NCBI RefSeq assembly: GCF_903815225.1
Contig: NZ_LR813084.1
Location: 5,294,001-5,358,000, forward strand
DNA length: 64,000 bases
Source: Delftia tsuruhatensis
GTDB lineage: Bacteria; Pseudomonadota; Gammaproteobacteria; Burkholderiales; Burkholderiaceae_C
Direction of reading: 5' to 3'
The translations under genes and the position numbers were made by a program. Positions 1-8,126 of this stretch are shown here, one piece after another. The notes below the pieces were generated by a model that saw only the letters and a list, made by a program, of their open reading frames with translations, searched no databases and was not told the origin of the DNA. The stretch's first letter is position 1. Each line of letters opens with the position of its first letter.

Positions 1-327
1 GCGCTCCGCCGCCCAGCGCGCGGCCAGGCCCTCGAGCGTGCCGCGCAGCTCGATGGCGTCGGCCACATCGGCTTCGGAGAACAGGCGCACGCGGTAGCCG
101 CGCCCGCCCGCCATGGCTTCGAGCAGGCCTTCCTGCTCCAGCCGCATCAGCGCGGCGCGCACCGGCGTGCGGGAGATGCCCAGGCGCTGCACCACGGTGA
201 GCTCGGCAATGCGCTCGCCCGCGGGCAACTCGCCCGCGAGGATCATCTCGCGCAGTTGCAGCTGGGCCTTGATGACCTGGGAATGGCTTTCCTGTTCGGC
301 GCTGGCGGGGACCAGAGGTGGGCTCAT
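1..327 (-). CDS. GntR-family transcriptional regulator (FCD-type), 3' part cut by window edge
   Basis: Only the first 109 codons are in the window; the gene runs off the left edge. The start ATG is at 325-327 on the minus strand. Residues about 15-80 form a GntR winged helix-turn-helix, with the typical stretch RTPVRAALMRLEQEGLLE followed by a GYRVR wing. The next part (ADVADAIELRGTLEGLAARW) matches the beginning of an FCD effector domain, as in FadR/VanR-type regulators of organic-acid catabolism. It is divergent from the S9 peptidase gene, and two TGTATACA palindromes lie in the gap, so autoregulation and control of the peptidase gene are plausible. The effector is unknown because most of the ligand domain is outside the window. 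Confidence 0.85.
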   Translation of the reverse strand, partial: MSPPLVPASAEQESHSQVIKAQLQLREMILAGELPAGERIAELTVVQRLGISRTPVRAALMRLEQEGLLEAMAGGRGYRVRLFSEADVADAIELRGTLEGLAARWAAER

Positions 328-362
328 GTTCTTCGTGGGTTTTGATGCGAGACCGGGTCAAA

Positions 363-370
363 TGTATACA
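363..370. promoter_or_regulatory. Putative GntR operator, site 1 (TGTATACA)
   Basis: Perfect 8-bp palindrome TGTATACA in the context AATGTATACAAA, 36 bp upstream of the GntR start codon. The same core occurs again at 427-434. Palindromes with a GTATAC centre are typical of FCD-type GntR regulators. Assignment to this GntR protein is inferred from position. Confidence 0.5.
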
Positions 371-425
371 AACAAGGCCATTTATGGCCAGTAATTTGCC
401 TGAACCAAGGGTAAAACCTATATAG

Positions 426-435
426 ATGTATACAT
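426..435. promoter_or_regulatory. Putative GntR operator, site 2 (ATGTATACAT)
   Basis: Perfect 10-bp palindrome ATGTATACAT sharing the TGTATACA core of site 1. The two centres are 64 bp apart, about six helical turns, which would place both sites on the same face of the DNA. It lies 100 bp before the proposed start of the S9 peptidase. Confidence 0.5.
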
Positions 436-534
436 TCGCAAGCCAGAAGGCTTGCGATCTGCCGGCTTGAATACAGTGCCATGGCATCATGGGTGCGTCC
501 GTTTTCCCTGCCACAGCCACCCCGGAGGTCTCTT

Positions 535-2424
535 TTGCCGACGTCTTCTTCCCCATCCGCACAGGCCGCCCGCTCCCTCGTCCCGCCACCCGCCTACCCG
601 CTCAAGGACTTCTTCCGCAACCCCGAGCGCGGCTTCTTTCGCCTGTCCGATGACGGCGCGATGCTGGGCTTCATGCAACCCGTCAGCGTGAACGGCCAGC
701 CTGCGCGCATGAACATCCATGTCCAGCCCCTGGACGGCAGCCAGCCCGTCGGCGAACCCCGCCGGCTCACGGCGGAGACCGAGCGCGACATCAGCAACTT
801 CTTCTGGAAGGGCTCGGACGTGGTGCTCTACCAGAAGGATTTCGGCGGCGACGAGAACTTCCACGTGCTGGCCGTCAACGCCGCCACCGGCGAGGCCAGC
901 GACCTGACGCCATGGGACGGCGTGCGCGCCGGCATCGAGGATGACCTGGAGGACGATCCCGACCATGTGCTGATCAGCCACAACCGGCGCGACCCCGAGG
1001 TCTTCGATGTCTACCGCGTCAACGTGCGCACGGGCGCCGCCGCCCTGGTGGCACAGAACCCCGGCAACATCGTCGGCTGGCGCACGGACCACGCGGGCCG
1101 GGTGCGCGCGGCCGTGGCCAGCGACGGCCTGAACACGGCCCTGCTCTACCGCGACGACGAGTCCGCCGAGTTCCGCACCCTGGTGGCCACCGACTACCGC
1201 ACCAACGTCAGCCCGGCCTTCTTTACCTTCGACGACCGCAAGCTGTACGCGCTGTCCAACCGGGGCCGGGACAAGCTGGCCCTGGTGGTGATCGACCCGG
1301 CCACGCCCGAGGCGGAAGAGGAGATCTTCGTGCCCGGCGAGGTGGACCTCGACGCAGCCGCCTATTCACGCAAGCGCCGCGTGCTGACCCTGGCCGCCTA
1401 CCAGACCGACAAGCCCCAGTACCACTTCTTCGATGCCGAGACCCGGGCCCTGTACGGCCGGCTGGCGGCGCAGTTGCCCGGCTACGACTTCGCCATCCAG
1501 GGCGGCAACCGCGCCGAGGACAAGTTCATCGTCGCCGCCTACAACGACCGCACGCCGGGCGCGCGCTACCTCTACGACGCGACCGCCGACACGCTGGCCA
1601 GGCTGGCCGACATCAACCCCGCCATCCCCGAGGCGGACATGTCGCACGTGCAGCCCATCCGCTACACCAGCCGGGACGGCCTGACCATCCACGGCTACCT
1701 GACGCTGCCGGCCGGCCGCGCGGCGAAGAACCTGCCCTGCATCATCCACCCCCACGGCGGCCCCTGGGCCCGCGACGGCTGGGGCTACAACGCCGAGGTG
1801 CAGTTCCTGGCCAACCGGGGCTATGCCGTGCTCCAGATGAACTTCCGGGGATCGACGGGCTATGGCCGCGCCTTCTGGGAAGCCGGCTTCGGCCAGTGGG
1901 GCCTGAAGATGCAGGACGACATCACGGACGGCGTGCAGTGGCTCATCGCCCAGGGCATTGCCGACCCCGCGCGCATCGCCATCTACGGCGGCAGCTACGG
2001 CGGCTACGCCACGCTGGCCGGCGCGGCCTTCACGCCCGAGCTGTACGCCGCCGCCGTGGACTATGTGGGCGTGTCCAACCTGTTCACCTTCATGAAGACC
2101 ATCCCGCCCTACTGGAAGCCGCTGCTGGACCAGATGCACGCCATGGTGGGCGACCCCGAGAAGGACAGCGAGCGCCTGGCCGCCACCTCGCCGGCCCTGC
2201 ACGTGGACCGCATCAAGGCGCCGCTGTTCATCGCCCAGGGCGCGCGCGATCCGCGCGTCAACAAGGACGAGAGCGACCAGGTGGTCAAGGCGCTGCGCGA
2301 GCGCGGCGTCGAAGTGGAGTACATGGTCAAGGACAACGAGGGCCACGGGTTCCACAACGACGAGAACAAGTTCGAGTTCTACGAGGCCATGGAGCGCTTC
2401 CTGCGCGCGCACCTGAAGCCCTGA
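535..2424 (+). CDS. S9-family (prolyl oligopeptidase-type) serine peptidase
   Basis: A serine peptidase of the alpha/beta-hydrolase fold that probably cleaves short peptides or acylated amino acids. The N-terminal 380 or so residues are beta-propeller-like. The C-terminal catalytic domain shows HPHGGPWARDGWG for the oxyanion region, GGSYGGY with nucleophile Ser487, GARDPRVN with Asp572, and EGHGFH with His604. The frame is open from an ATG at 481, but a strong GGAGGT at 524-529 sits five bases before an in-frame TTG at 535. I therefore choose the TTG, giving 629 residues, and the protein then begins just before the conserved YPLKDFFRNPERGFFRLS segment. No signal peptide is seen, so it is likely cytoplasmic. 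It is divergent from the GntR regulator, which may control it. Confidence 0.9.
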   Translation: MPTSSSPSAQAARSLVPPPAYPLKDFFRNPERGFFRLSDDGAMLGFMQPVSVNGQPARMNIHVQPLDGSQPVGEPRRLTAETERDISNFFWKGSDVVLYQKDFGGDENFHVLAVNAATGEASDLTPWDGVRAGIEDDLEDDPDHVLISHNRRDPEVFDVYRVNVRTGAAALVAQNPGNIVGWRTDHAGRVRAAVASDGLNTALLYRDDESAEFRTLVATDYRTNVSPAFFTFDDRKLYALSNRGRDKLALVVIDPATPEAEEEIFVPGEVDLDAAAYSRKRRVLTLAAYQTDKPQYHFFDAETRALYGRLAAQLPGYDFAIQGGNRAEDKFIVAAYNDRTPGARYLYDATADTLARLADINPAIPEADMSHVQPIRYTSRDGLTIHGYLTLPAGRAAKNLPCIIHPHGGPWARDGWGYNAEVQFLANRGYAVLQMNFRGSTGYGRAFWEAGFGQWGLKMQDDITDGVQWLIAQGIADPARIAIYGGSYGGYATLAGAAFTPELYAAAVDYVGVSNLFTFMKTIPPYWKPLLDQMHAMVGDPEKDSERLAATSPALHVDRIKAPLFIAQGARDPRVNKDESDQVVKALRERGVEVEYMVKDNEGHGFHNDENKFEFYEAMERFLRAHLKP

Positions 2425-2428
2425 GGGC

Positions 2429-4255
2429 CTACAGCGCAGCGGCCTCCCCGCTTTGCTGCATGGCCCACATGTCCGCATAGCGCCCGCCCGCCGCGATGAG
2501 ACGGGCGTGGCTGCCGCGCTCGACGATGCGGCCCGCGTCCATGACCAGGATCTCGTGCGCATCGACCACGGTGGACAGGCGGTGGGCGATCACCAGCGCC
2601 GTCTTGTTCTGCGCGGCGCTGTGCAGCTCGGCCTGGATGGCGCGCTCGTTGGCCGAGTCCAGGGCCGAGGTGGCCTCGTCGAAGATCAGGATGGGCGGGT
2701 TCTTGAGCAGGGTGCGCGCGATGGCCACGCGCTGCTTTTCCCCGCCTGACAGCTTCAGCCCCCGCTCGCCCACGCGCGTGGCATAGCCCTCGGGGGTGGC
2801 TTCGATGAAATCGTGGATGCGCGCCGCGCACGCGGCGGCCACCACCTCCTCGCGGCCCGCGCCGGGCCGGCCATAGGCGATGTTGTATTCCACCGTGTCG
2901 TTGAACAGCACCGTGTCCTGGGGCACGATGCCGATGGCGCGGCGCACGCTGTCCTGGGTCAGCGCGCGCAGGTCCTGGCCTGCGATGCGCACCTGGCCGC
3001 CCTGCACGTCGTAGAAGCGGAACAGCAGCCGCGCCAGCGTGCTCTTGCCCGACCCCGAAGGGCCGACCACGGCCACGGTCCTGCCGGCGGGGATGGTGAA
3101 GCTCACGTCCTTCAGGATGGGACGCGCCGGGTCGTAGGCGAAGTCCACGTGCTCGAAGCGCACCTCGGGCGGGCCGCCCTCCACGGACAGCGGCCGGGCC
3201 CCGGGCGCATCGGCCACCTCGCGCTCCTTGTCCATGAGCGTGAACATGCGCTCCAGGTCGGTCAGGCTCTGCTTGATCTCGCGGTAGATCACGCCCAGGA
3301 AGCCCAGCGGGATGTACAGCTGGATCATGAAGGCATTGACCATGACCAGGTCGCCCAGCGACAGCCGCCCGTCCACCACGCCCTGCGTGGCGCGCCAGAG
3401 GATGGCGACCAGGGCCGTGGCGATGATCAGTTGCTGCCCGCAGTTGAGCAGGCTCAGCGTGCTCTGGCTCTTGAGGCGCACGCGGCGCAGCTGCTCCAGG
3501 TTCTCGTCGTAGCGGCGCGCCTCGAAGGCCTCGTTGCCGAAGTACTTGACGGTCTCGTAGTTCAGCAGCGAATCGATGGCCTTGGCATGGGCCGCAGACT
3601 CCTGGGCATTGGCCTCGCGCCGAAAGCGCGTGCGCCACTCGGTGACCGTGATCGTGAAGGTGATGTAGAACACCAGCGCCGCCAGCGTGATGGCCGCGAA
3701 CCAGACATCGAAGCGCAACGCCAGGATGCCCAGCACCAGGCCCATCTCGATGAAGGTGGGCAGGATGCTGTAGAGCGAGTACGAGATCAGCGATTCGGTG
3801 CTGCGCACGCCACGCTCGATGTCGCGCGTCATGCCGCCGGTCTGGCGCTCCAGGTGAAAGCGCAGGCTCAGCGCATGCAGGTGCTCGAAGGTGGACAGCG
3901 CGATGGCCCGCGAGGCGCCCTGCGTGGCCTTGGCGAAGACCAGGTCGCGCAGCTCGGTGAACAGCGAACTGGAAAAACGCAGCAGGCCGTAGGCCAGCAG
4001 CAGCGCCACGGGCACGGCGAGCACGGCCCGCGGATCGCCGGGCTTGAGGTCCAGCGCATCGACCAGGTGCTTGAGCAGCACGGGCACGCCCACGTTGGCG
4101 AGCTTGGCGCCGACCATGAACAGCAGCGCGGCCAGCACGCGCCACCTGTACTGCCACAGATAGGGCAGCAGCCGCCGCAATGCATTCCAGTCCCGGGACG
4201 GTGCCGGGGTCGAGACTAAGGGTAAATCCGGAGTGGGAGCGCTTTCGCGTCGCAT
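2429..4255 (-). CDS. ABC exporter, fused permease/ATPase of the Atm1/HMT type
   Basis: A half-transporter of 608 residues with an N-terminal six-helix ABC membrane domain (about residues 30-330) and a C-terminal ATPase. Walker A GPSGSGKST is near residue 395, the signature LSGGEKQRVAIARTLL near 500, and the Walker B region LIFDEATSALD near 525. The opening AKLANVGVPVLLKHLVDAL and the ERGLKLSGGEKQR context resemble mitochondrial Atm1 and bacterial heavy-metal or glutathione-conjugate exporters more than lipid A flippases. The start ATG at 4253-4255 was preferred over a frame extension that runs into the divergent thioesterase gene. It converges on the S9 peptidase with a four-base gap. The substrate is not determinable here. 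Confidence 0.87.
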   Translation of the reverse strand: MRRESAPTPDLPLVSTPAPSRDWNALRRLLPYLWQYRWRVLAALLFMVGAKLANVGVPVLLKHLVDALDLKPGDPRAVLAVPVALLLAYGLLRFSSSLFTELRDLVFAKATQGASRAIALSTFEHLHALSLRFHLERQTGGMTRDIERGVRSTESLISYSLYSILPTFIEMGLVLGILALRFDVWFAAITLAALVFYITFTITVTEWRTRFRREANAQESAAHAKAIDSLLNYETVKYFGNEAFEARRYDENLEQLRRVRLKSQSTLSLLNCGQQLIIATALVAILWRATQGVVDGRLSLGDLVMVNAFMIQLYIPLGFLGVIYREIKQSLTDLERMFTLMDKEREVADAPGARPLSVEGGPPEVRFEHVDFAYDPARPILKDVSFTIPAGRTVAVVGPSGSGKSTLARLLFRFYDVQGGQVRIAGQDLRALTQDSVRRAIGIVPQDTVLFNDTVEYNIAYGRPGAGREEVVAAACAARIHDFIEATPEGYATRVGERGLKLSGGEKQRVAIARTLLKNPPILIFDEATSALDSANERAIQAELHSAAQNKTALVIAHRLSTVVDAHEILVMDAGRIVERGSHARLIAAGGRYADMWAMQQSGEAAAL

Positions 4256-4296
4256 GACAGACAATTCTCGGTTGTTATATTGACCTGATTGTGCCC

Positions 4297-4773
4297 ATGC
4301 CTCCCCGCCCCGACCTCCCACCCCATCCCCTGCCCGCAGACAAGGAGCTGGTGCTCAAGGTCATCCCCATGCCCGCCGACGTCAACGCCAATGGCGACAT
4401 CTTCGGCGGCTGGGTCATGGCGCAGGTCGACCTGGCAGGCTCGGTGCTGCCATCGCGCCTGGGCCAGAGCCGCATGGTCACCGTGGCCGTCAACGAGTTC
4501 ATCTTCAAGCAACCGGTGCGCGTGGGCGACATCCTGTCGTTCTACTCCAGCGTGCAGCGCGTGGGCCGCACTTCGGTGACGGTGGATGTCGAGGTCTATG
4601 CCGAGCGCTTCGCCGACCAGGGCCGCTTCGTCAAGGTGACCGAAGCCCTGCTGACCTATGTGGCCATCGACGCCCAGGGCAAGCCCCAGTCGCTGCCGGA
4701 CAATGAGCAGGTGCGTTCCTGGCGCGCGTCGGCCGAGCGCAATGCGGAACGCAAGCAGCAGCAGGCCGGCTGA
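4297..4773 (+). CDS. yciA: Acyl-CoA thioesterase, YciA/ACOT hotdog family
   Basis: A single-hotdog thioesterase of 158 residues that hydrolyses acyl-CoA to free acid and CoA in the cytoplasm. The diagnostic segment NANGDIFGGWVMAQVDLAG near residue 30 contains the Asp expected to be catalytic in YciA-type enzymes. VAVNEFIFKQPVRVGD and GRTSVTVDVEVYAE follow in the usual order. A GTG at 4291 is also possible; the ATG at 4297 gives a start closer to the family norm. It is divergent from the ABC exporter and followed by a strong bidirectional terminator. YciA usually has broad specificity; no substrate is implied by the neighbours. Confidence 0.88.
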   Translation: MPPRPDLPPHPLPADKELVLKVIPMPADVNANGDIFGGWVMAQVDLAGSVLPSRLGQSRMVTVAVNEFIFKQPVRVGDILSFYSSVQRVGRTSVTVDVEVYAERFADQGRFVKVTEALLTYVAIDAQGKPQSLPDNEQVRSWRASAERNAERKQQQAG

Positions 4774-4799
4774 ACCCGCCTGAGCCTGTGCAGCCATGA

Positions 4800-4828
4800 A
4801 AAAAGCGACCTTCGCAGGTCGCTTTTTC
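4800..4828. terminator. Bidirectional intrinsic terminator
   Basis: A 12-bp perfect stem (4800-4811 with 4816-4827) closed by a TCGC loop, flanked by an A-run on the left and a T-run on the right. It lies between the convergent thioesterase and bactofilin genes and can terminate both. Confidence 0.85.
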
Positions 4829-4848
4829 ATTTCCGGTGCAGGAATGGC

Positions 4849-5520
4849 TCAGGCCAGCGATGGCGTGACGCGCGGCTGCAGCGAGGCGGCTGCGCTGGCC
4901 GCAGCCAGGGCAGCGGAGCTGCTGGCGGCGCTGTCGCTGGAGGCGGCCGACGAGGAAGACAGGCTGGAGGCGCCGGACGCCACGGCCGAACTCGACGAGG
5001 ACGAGCGCGGCGAGGAGCCCGCCTCGATCTGGCCCGTGAGTTCGCCGCCCTCTTCGATCACCACCTTGCCGTAGCGGATCTTGCCGCTGACCTTGCCCGT
5101 GCCGTAGATCACCAGCTTCTCGCGCACGGTCAGGGTGCCGTCGAACACGCCATGGATCTCGGCGATGTCGATCTCGGCCGTGCCGTGGAAGGCGCCCTGC
5201 TCGGCGATCTGGATCACGCGCGAGTCCATGGTGGCCTCGACCGTGCCTTCCACCACCAGGGTGTCGCAGTCCGTGATCTCCACGCCCTTGAGCTTGATGT
5301 TGGGGCCCACGGTGAGTTTGCTGCCGCCCGAGGCTTCCTCCGCCGGCGCCGCAGCCGCCTGGCGCTGGGTCACGGGTGTCCCCAGGCCGGAGCCGGAGTT
5401 CAGGGCGCCCGAGGGACTGGTGCCGCTGGAACCCGCAGAGCCAACACCGCTGCCCAGCGTGTTACGTGAGGTGAATGCATCGTTGTCGCGCTTGCCAAAG
5501 AACGGGTTCTGAACAGCCAT
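4849..5520 (-). CDS. Bactofilin family polymer-forming cytoskeletal protein
   Basis: A 223-residue protein with a central bactofilin domain (about residues 75-170). It shows the repeated turns of a right-handed beta-helix: LVVEGTVEATM, QGAFHGTAEIDIAEIHGVFDG and LVIYGTGKVSGKIRYGKVVIEEGGELTG. The flanks are disordered: a Gly/Ser-rich N-terminus after MAVQNPFFGKRDND, and a long Ser/Ala tail from about residue 172. Bactofilins self-assemble into filaments without nucleotide and scaffold envelope or polarity functions. A GGAG Shine-Dalgarno sequence stands before the ATG at 5518-5520, which supports this start over a longer frame. No peptidoglycan peptidase partner is adjacent, so the specific role is unknown. 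Confidence 0.87.
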   Translation of the reverse strand: MAVQNPFFGKRDNDAFTSRNTLGSGVGSAGSSGTSPSGALNSGSGLGTPVTQRQAAAAPAEEASGGSKLTVGPNIKLKGVEITDCDTLVVEGTVEATMDSRVIQIAEQGAFHGTAEIDIAEIHGVFDGTLTVREKLVIYGTGKVSGKIRYGKVVIEEGGELTGQIEAGSSPRSSSSSSAVASGASSLSSSSAASSDSAASSSAALAAASAAASLQPRVTPSLA

Positions 5521-5741
5521 GGGTGGGTCTCCTTCGGAAAAATCCGATGCTACGCACACGAACTGGCAACAAATGACGGCATCTCGCAATAACGGTAACG
5601 AGATGGTTCTCCCGTTTCATGTGCTTGCAAGCCTTGCGGGATCACACACCATGCACGCAAGGCGTCGTGCACAGGACAAACACAGATCAATACGTGCATC
5701 TACACTTATCCAAATTCCCGCCACCTGACTCCAGCCTCCAC

Positions 5742-6218
5742 ATGCCGTCTCCATCCTCTCTTGGGCCCCAGGCCTCCGATCCGGTCTGCACCTGCTTCAT
5801 GGTGCGCAGCCTGTCGCGCAAGATCTCCCAGCTCTACGACGACACGCTGGCACCCAGCGGCCTGCGCGGCACGCAGTTCAGCCTGCTGATGCAGGCGCGG
5901 CGTGCGCCCGACGGACCGCCCACGGTCTCGGCCCTGGCCGAGCAGTTGCACACCGATCGCACGACCATGACCCGCAACCTGCGCACGCTGCAGCAGGCCG
6001 GCTGCATAGCACTGGTGCCCGGGGCCGATGCACGCAGCCGCTGCGTCGTCGTCACCCCCGAAGGTCTGGTCAAGATCCGCGAAGCCGCGGCGCTGTGGCG
6101 CCAGGCCCAGCAACGCGTGCGCGAGCTGTGCGGAGCCGAGCGCATAGGCGCGCTGGAGAGCCTGGTGCTGGGCATGCTGCCCGTGCTGGAAACCGCCACG
6201 GTGGAGAGCGACGCATGA
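5742..6218 (+). CDS. MarR-family transcriptional regulator
   Basis: A 158-residue winged-helix regulator. The helix-turn-helix region runs from about residue 50 to 110, with PTVSALAEQLHTDRTTMTRNLRTL as recognition region and ARSRCVVVTPEG as wing. An N-terminal Cys pair region (VCTCF) near residue 15 could be a redox or metal feature, but this is speculative. The stop overlaps the start of the MATE efflux gene in an ATGA arrangement, so the two are translated as an operon. The likely role is ligand-relieved repression of the pump. Confidence 0.88.
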   Translation: MPSPSSLGPQASDPVCTCFMVRSLSRKISQLYDDTLAPSGLRGTQFSLLMQARRAPDGPPTVSALAEQLHTDRTTMTRNLRTLQQAGCIALVPGADARSRCVVVTPEGLVKIREAAALWRQAQQRVRELCGAERIGALESLVLGMLPVLETATVESDA

Positions 6219-7600
6219 GCACCACCCTGCCCACGCCCGGGGGCCCTGCGCCGGCCGCCGCCACACCGGCAGCGGCCCACCCGCTGCTGCAAGGCCCCAT
6301 CGCCTCCACGCTGCTGCGCCTGGCCGTGCCCAACATGGTGGCGCTGAGCATGTCGGTGCTGGTGGCCGTGGCGGAGACCTACTACGTGGGCCGCCTGGGC
6401 ACGGTGTCGCTGGCGGCCATGGCCCTGGTGTTCCCGCTGGCCATGCTCACGCAGATGATGAGCAACGGCGCCATGGGCAGCGGCGTGTCCTCGGCCATCA
6501 GCCGCGCGCTGGGCGCGGGCGACGCGCAGCGCGCCTCGGCCCTGGCGCTGCACGCCATCGTGATCGGCGCCATCGCCGGCCTGCTGTATTCACTCGTCTT
6601 CGTGCTGTGCGGCGCCACCTTCTACGGCTGGCTGGGCGGCAGTGGCGAGGTGCTGTCCGCCGCCACGGGCTTCGGCGCCGTGCTGTTCAGCGGCGCCATC
6701 CTGGTGTGGCTGTGCAACACCCTGGCCTCGGTGGTGCGCGGCACGGGCAACATGCGCCTGCCCTCGGCCGTGGTGTTTGCGGCGGCCCTGGTGCAGATCG
6801 TGGTCGGCGGCGCGCTCGGCCTGGGGCTGGGGCCCATGCCGCGCTGGGGCATGCCGGGCGTGGCCATCGGCAACATCGTGGCCATGGCGCTGGCCGTGGC
6901 CGCCTTTCTTGCCTATCTGCAATGGGGCCAGCAGCGCCTGCAACTGGCCTGGCGCAACCCGCGCCTGTCCTGGCCCATGTTCCGCGACATCCTGCGCGTG
7001 GGCGCCCTGGCCTGCCTGTCGCCGGTGCAGACGGCACTGGCCGCGCTGCTGCTGACGGGCATGGTGGCGCGCCTGGGCCCCATGGCCCTGGCCGGCTACG
7101 GCATAGGCCAGCGGCTGGAGTTCCTCCTGATTCCCATGGCCTTCGGCGTGGGCATGGCCGCCGTGCCCATGGTGGGCATGGCCATGGGTGCGGGCCAGGT
7201 GGCGCGTGCGCGGCGCGTGGCCTGGACGGGCGGCGCCATGGCGGCCGCCCTGCTGGGTGCATTGGGCCTGGTGGTCATCGCCTGGCCACGCCTGTGGTCG
7301 GGCCTGTTCACCAGCGATGCGGCCGTGCTGGCCCATGCCGACCTGTACCTGCGCACGGTGGGACCGGCCTTCGGCCTGTTCGGCCTGGGGCTGGTGCTGT
7401 ACTTCGCCTCGCTGGGCGCGGGCCGTGTGTGGGCGCCGGTGCTGGCCGGCACGGTGCGCCTGCTGATCGTGGTGGGCGGCGGCAGCTGGCTGATGGCCAG
7501 CGGCCACGGCACGGCCCTGTCCCTGTTCATCCTGGTGGCCGTGGCCATGGCCGCCTATGGCGCGGGCACGGCATGGGCCGTGTGGCGCGCGCGCTGGTGA
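6215..7600 (+). CDS. MATE-family multidrug/toxin efflux transporter
   Basis: A 461-residue polytopic membrane protein with about twelve hydrophobic segments in two pseudo-repeats. The first repeat begins ASTLLRLAVPNMVALSMSVL and contains the conserved YYVGRLGTVSLAAMALVFP. The second repeat begins about residue 245 (FRDILRVGALACLSPVQTALAALLL). MATE pumps export cationic drugs or metabolites in exchange for protons or sodium. The start ATG overlaps the MarR stop. The short Pro/Ala-rich N-terminal tail is probably cytoplasmic. A hairpin follows nine bases after the stop. The substrate is unknown. Confidence 0.9.
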   Translation: MSTTLPTPGGPAPAAATPAAAHPLLQGPIASTLLRLAVPNMVALSMSVLVAVAETYYVGRLGTVSLAAMALVFPLAMLTQMMSNGAMGSGVSSAISRALGAGDAQRASALALHAIVIGAIAGLLYSLVFVLCGATFYGWLGGSGEVLSAATGFGAVLFSGAILVWLCNTLASVVRGTGNMRLPSAVVFAAALVQIVVGGALGLGLGPMPRWGMPGVAIGNIVAMALAVAAFLAYLQWGQQRLQLAWRNPRLSWPMFRDILRVGALACLSPVQTALAALLLTGMVARLGPMALAGYGIGQRLEFLLIPMAFGVGMAAVPMVGMAMGAGQVARARRVAWTGGAMAAALLGALGLVVIAWPRLWSGLFTSDAAVLAHADLYLRTVGPAFGLFGLGLVLYFASLGAGRVWAPVLAGTVRLLIVVGGGSWLMASGHGTALSLFILVAVAMAAYGAGTAWAVWRARW

Positions 7601-7608
7601 ACGGCAGA

Positions 7609-7629
7609 GGCCGCCCCTTCAGGGCGGCC
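7609..7629. terminator. Hairpin between convergent genes, probable terminator
   Basis: An 8-bp GC-rich stem (7609-7616 with 7622-7629, CTTCA loop) between the MATE and PaaI-type thioesterase genes. It has no clear T-run on either side, so it may depend on other factors or act as an mRNA end stabiliser. Confidence 0.5.
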
Positions 7630-7634
7630 ATGGT

Positions 7635-8126
7635 TCAGGAAACGATGTACGCAGCCGTTCCCGTGGACAGCAGCGTGCCGTCGGCCGCCAGGAACTCCAT
7701 GCGCGTATTGGCCACGCGCGAGCCCAGGCGCAGCACCTCGGCGCGCAGGATGAACTCGCTGCCGATGCCGGGACGCAGGTAGTCCACGCGCAGGTCGATG
7801 GTGCCCAGGCGAGCGAAGCGGTGCAGGCGCTGCAGCGGCGCGTCATCCATGTGCTTGGCGCCAATGGCGGCCATCACCGCCAGGCCGCCCATGGAGTCCA
7901 GCCCCGCGCTGATCACGCCGCCGTGGATGCGCTGGTAGGCCGCATGGCCCACCAGCTCGGGGCGCATGGCGATGCGGCCTTCCACGCGCTCGGGCCGCAC
8001 CTCGGTGATGCGCAGGCCCAGCACCTGGTTGAAGGCGATCTGGCGCTCGAACACGTCGCGCAGCCCGGCGATGAACTCGGGCTCGAACTGCACGGGCACC
8101 GTGGAGGCCTTCGTGGATTTCAGCAC
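7635..8126 (-). CDS. PaaI-family (hotdog) thioesterase
   Basis: A 163-residue single-hotdog protein. The central HGGVISAGLDSMGGLAVMAAIGA matches the HGG...D motif of PaaI-type acyl-CoA thioesterases, and TIDLRVDYLRPGIG is the conserved edge strand. The chosen start is a GTG at 8124-8126 that overlaps the stop of the enoyl-CoA hydratase (GTGCTGA), so it is probably translationally coupled. Two other in-frame GTGs follow shortly. As last gene of the fatty-acid block it may release CoA from dead-end or medium-chain acyl-CoAs. Confidence 0.83.
   Translation of the reverse strand: MLKSTKASTVPVQFEPEFIAGLRDVFERQIAFNQVLGLRITEVRPERVEGRIAMRPELVGHAAYQRIHGGVISAGLDSMGGLAVMAAIGAKHMDDAPLQRLHRFARLGTIDLRVDYLRPGIGSEFILRAEVLRLGSRVANTRMEFLAADGTLLSTGTAAYIVS

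Noticed and set aside
5623..5632. GCTTGCAAGC palindrome between bactofilin and MarR genes as MarR operator
   Set aside because: It is 110 bases before the MarR start, the only copy seen, and short palindromes are frequent; the evidence is too weak for a call.
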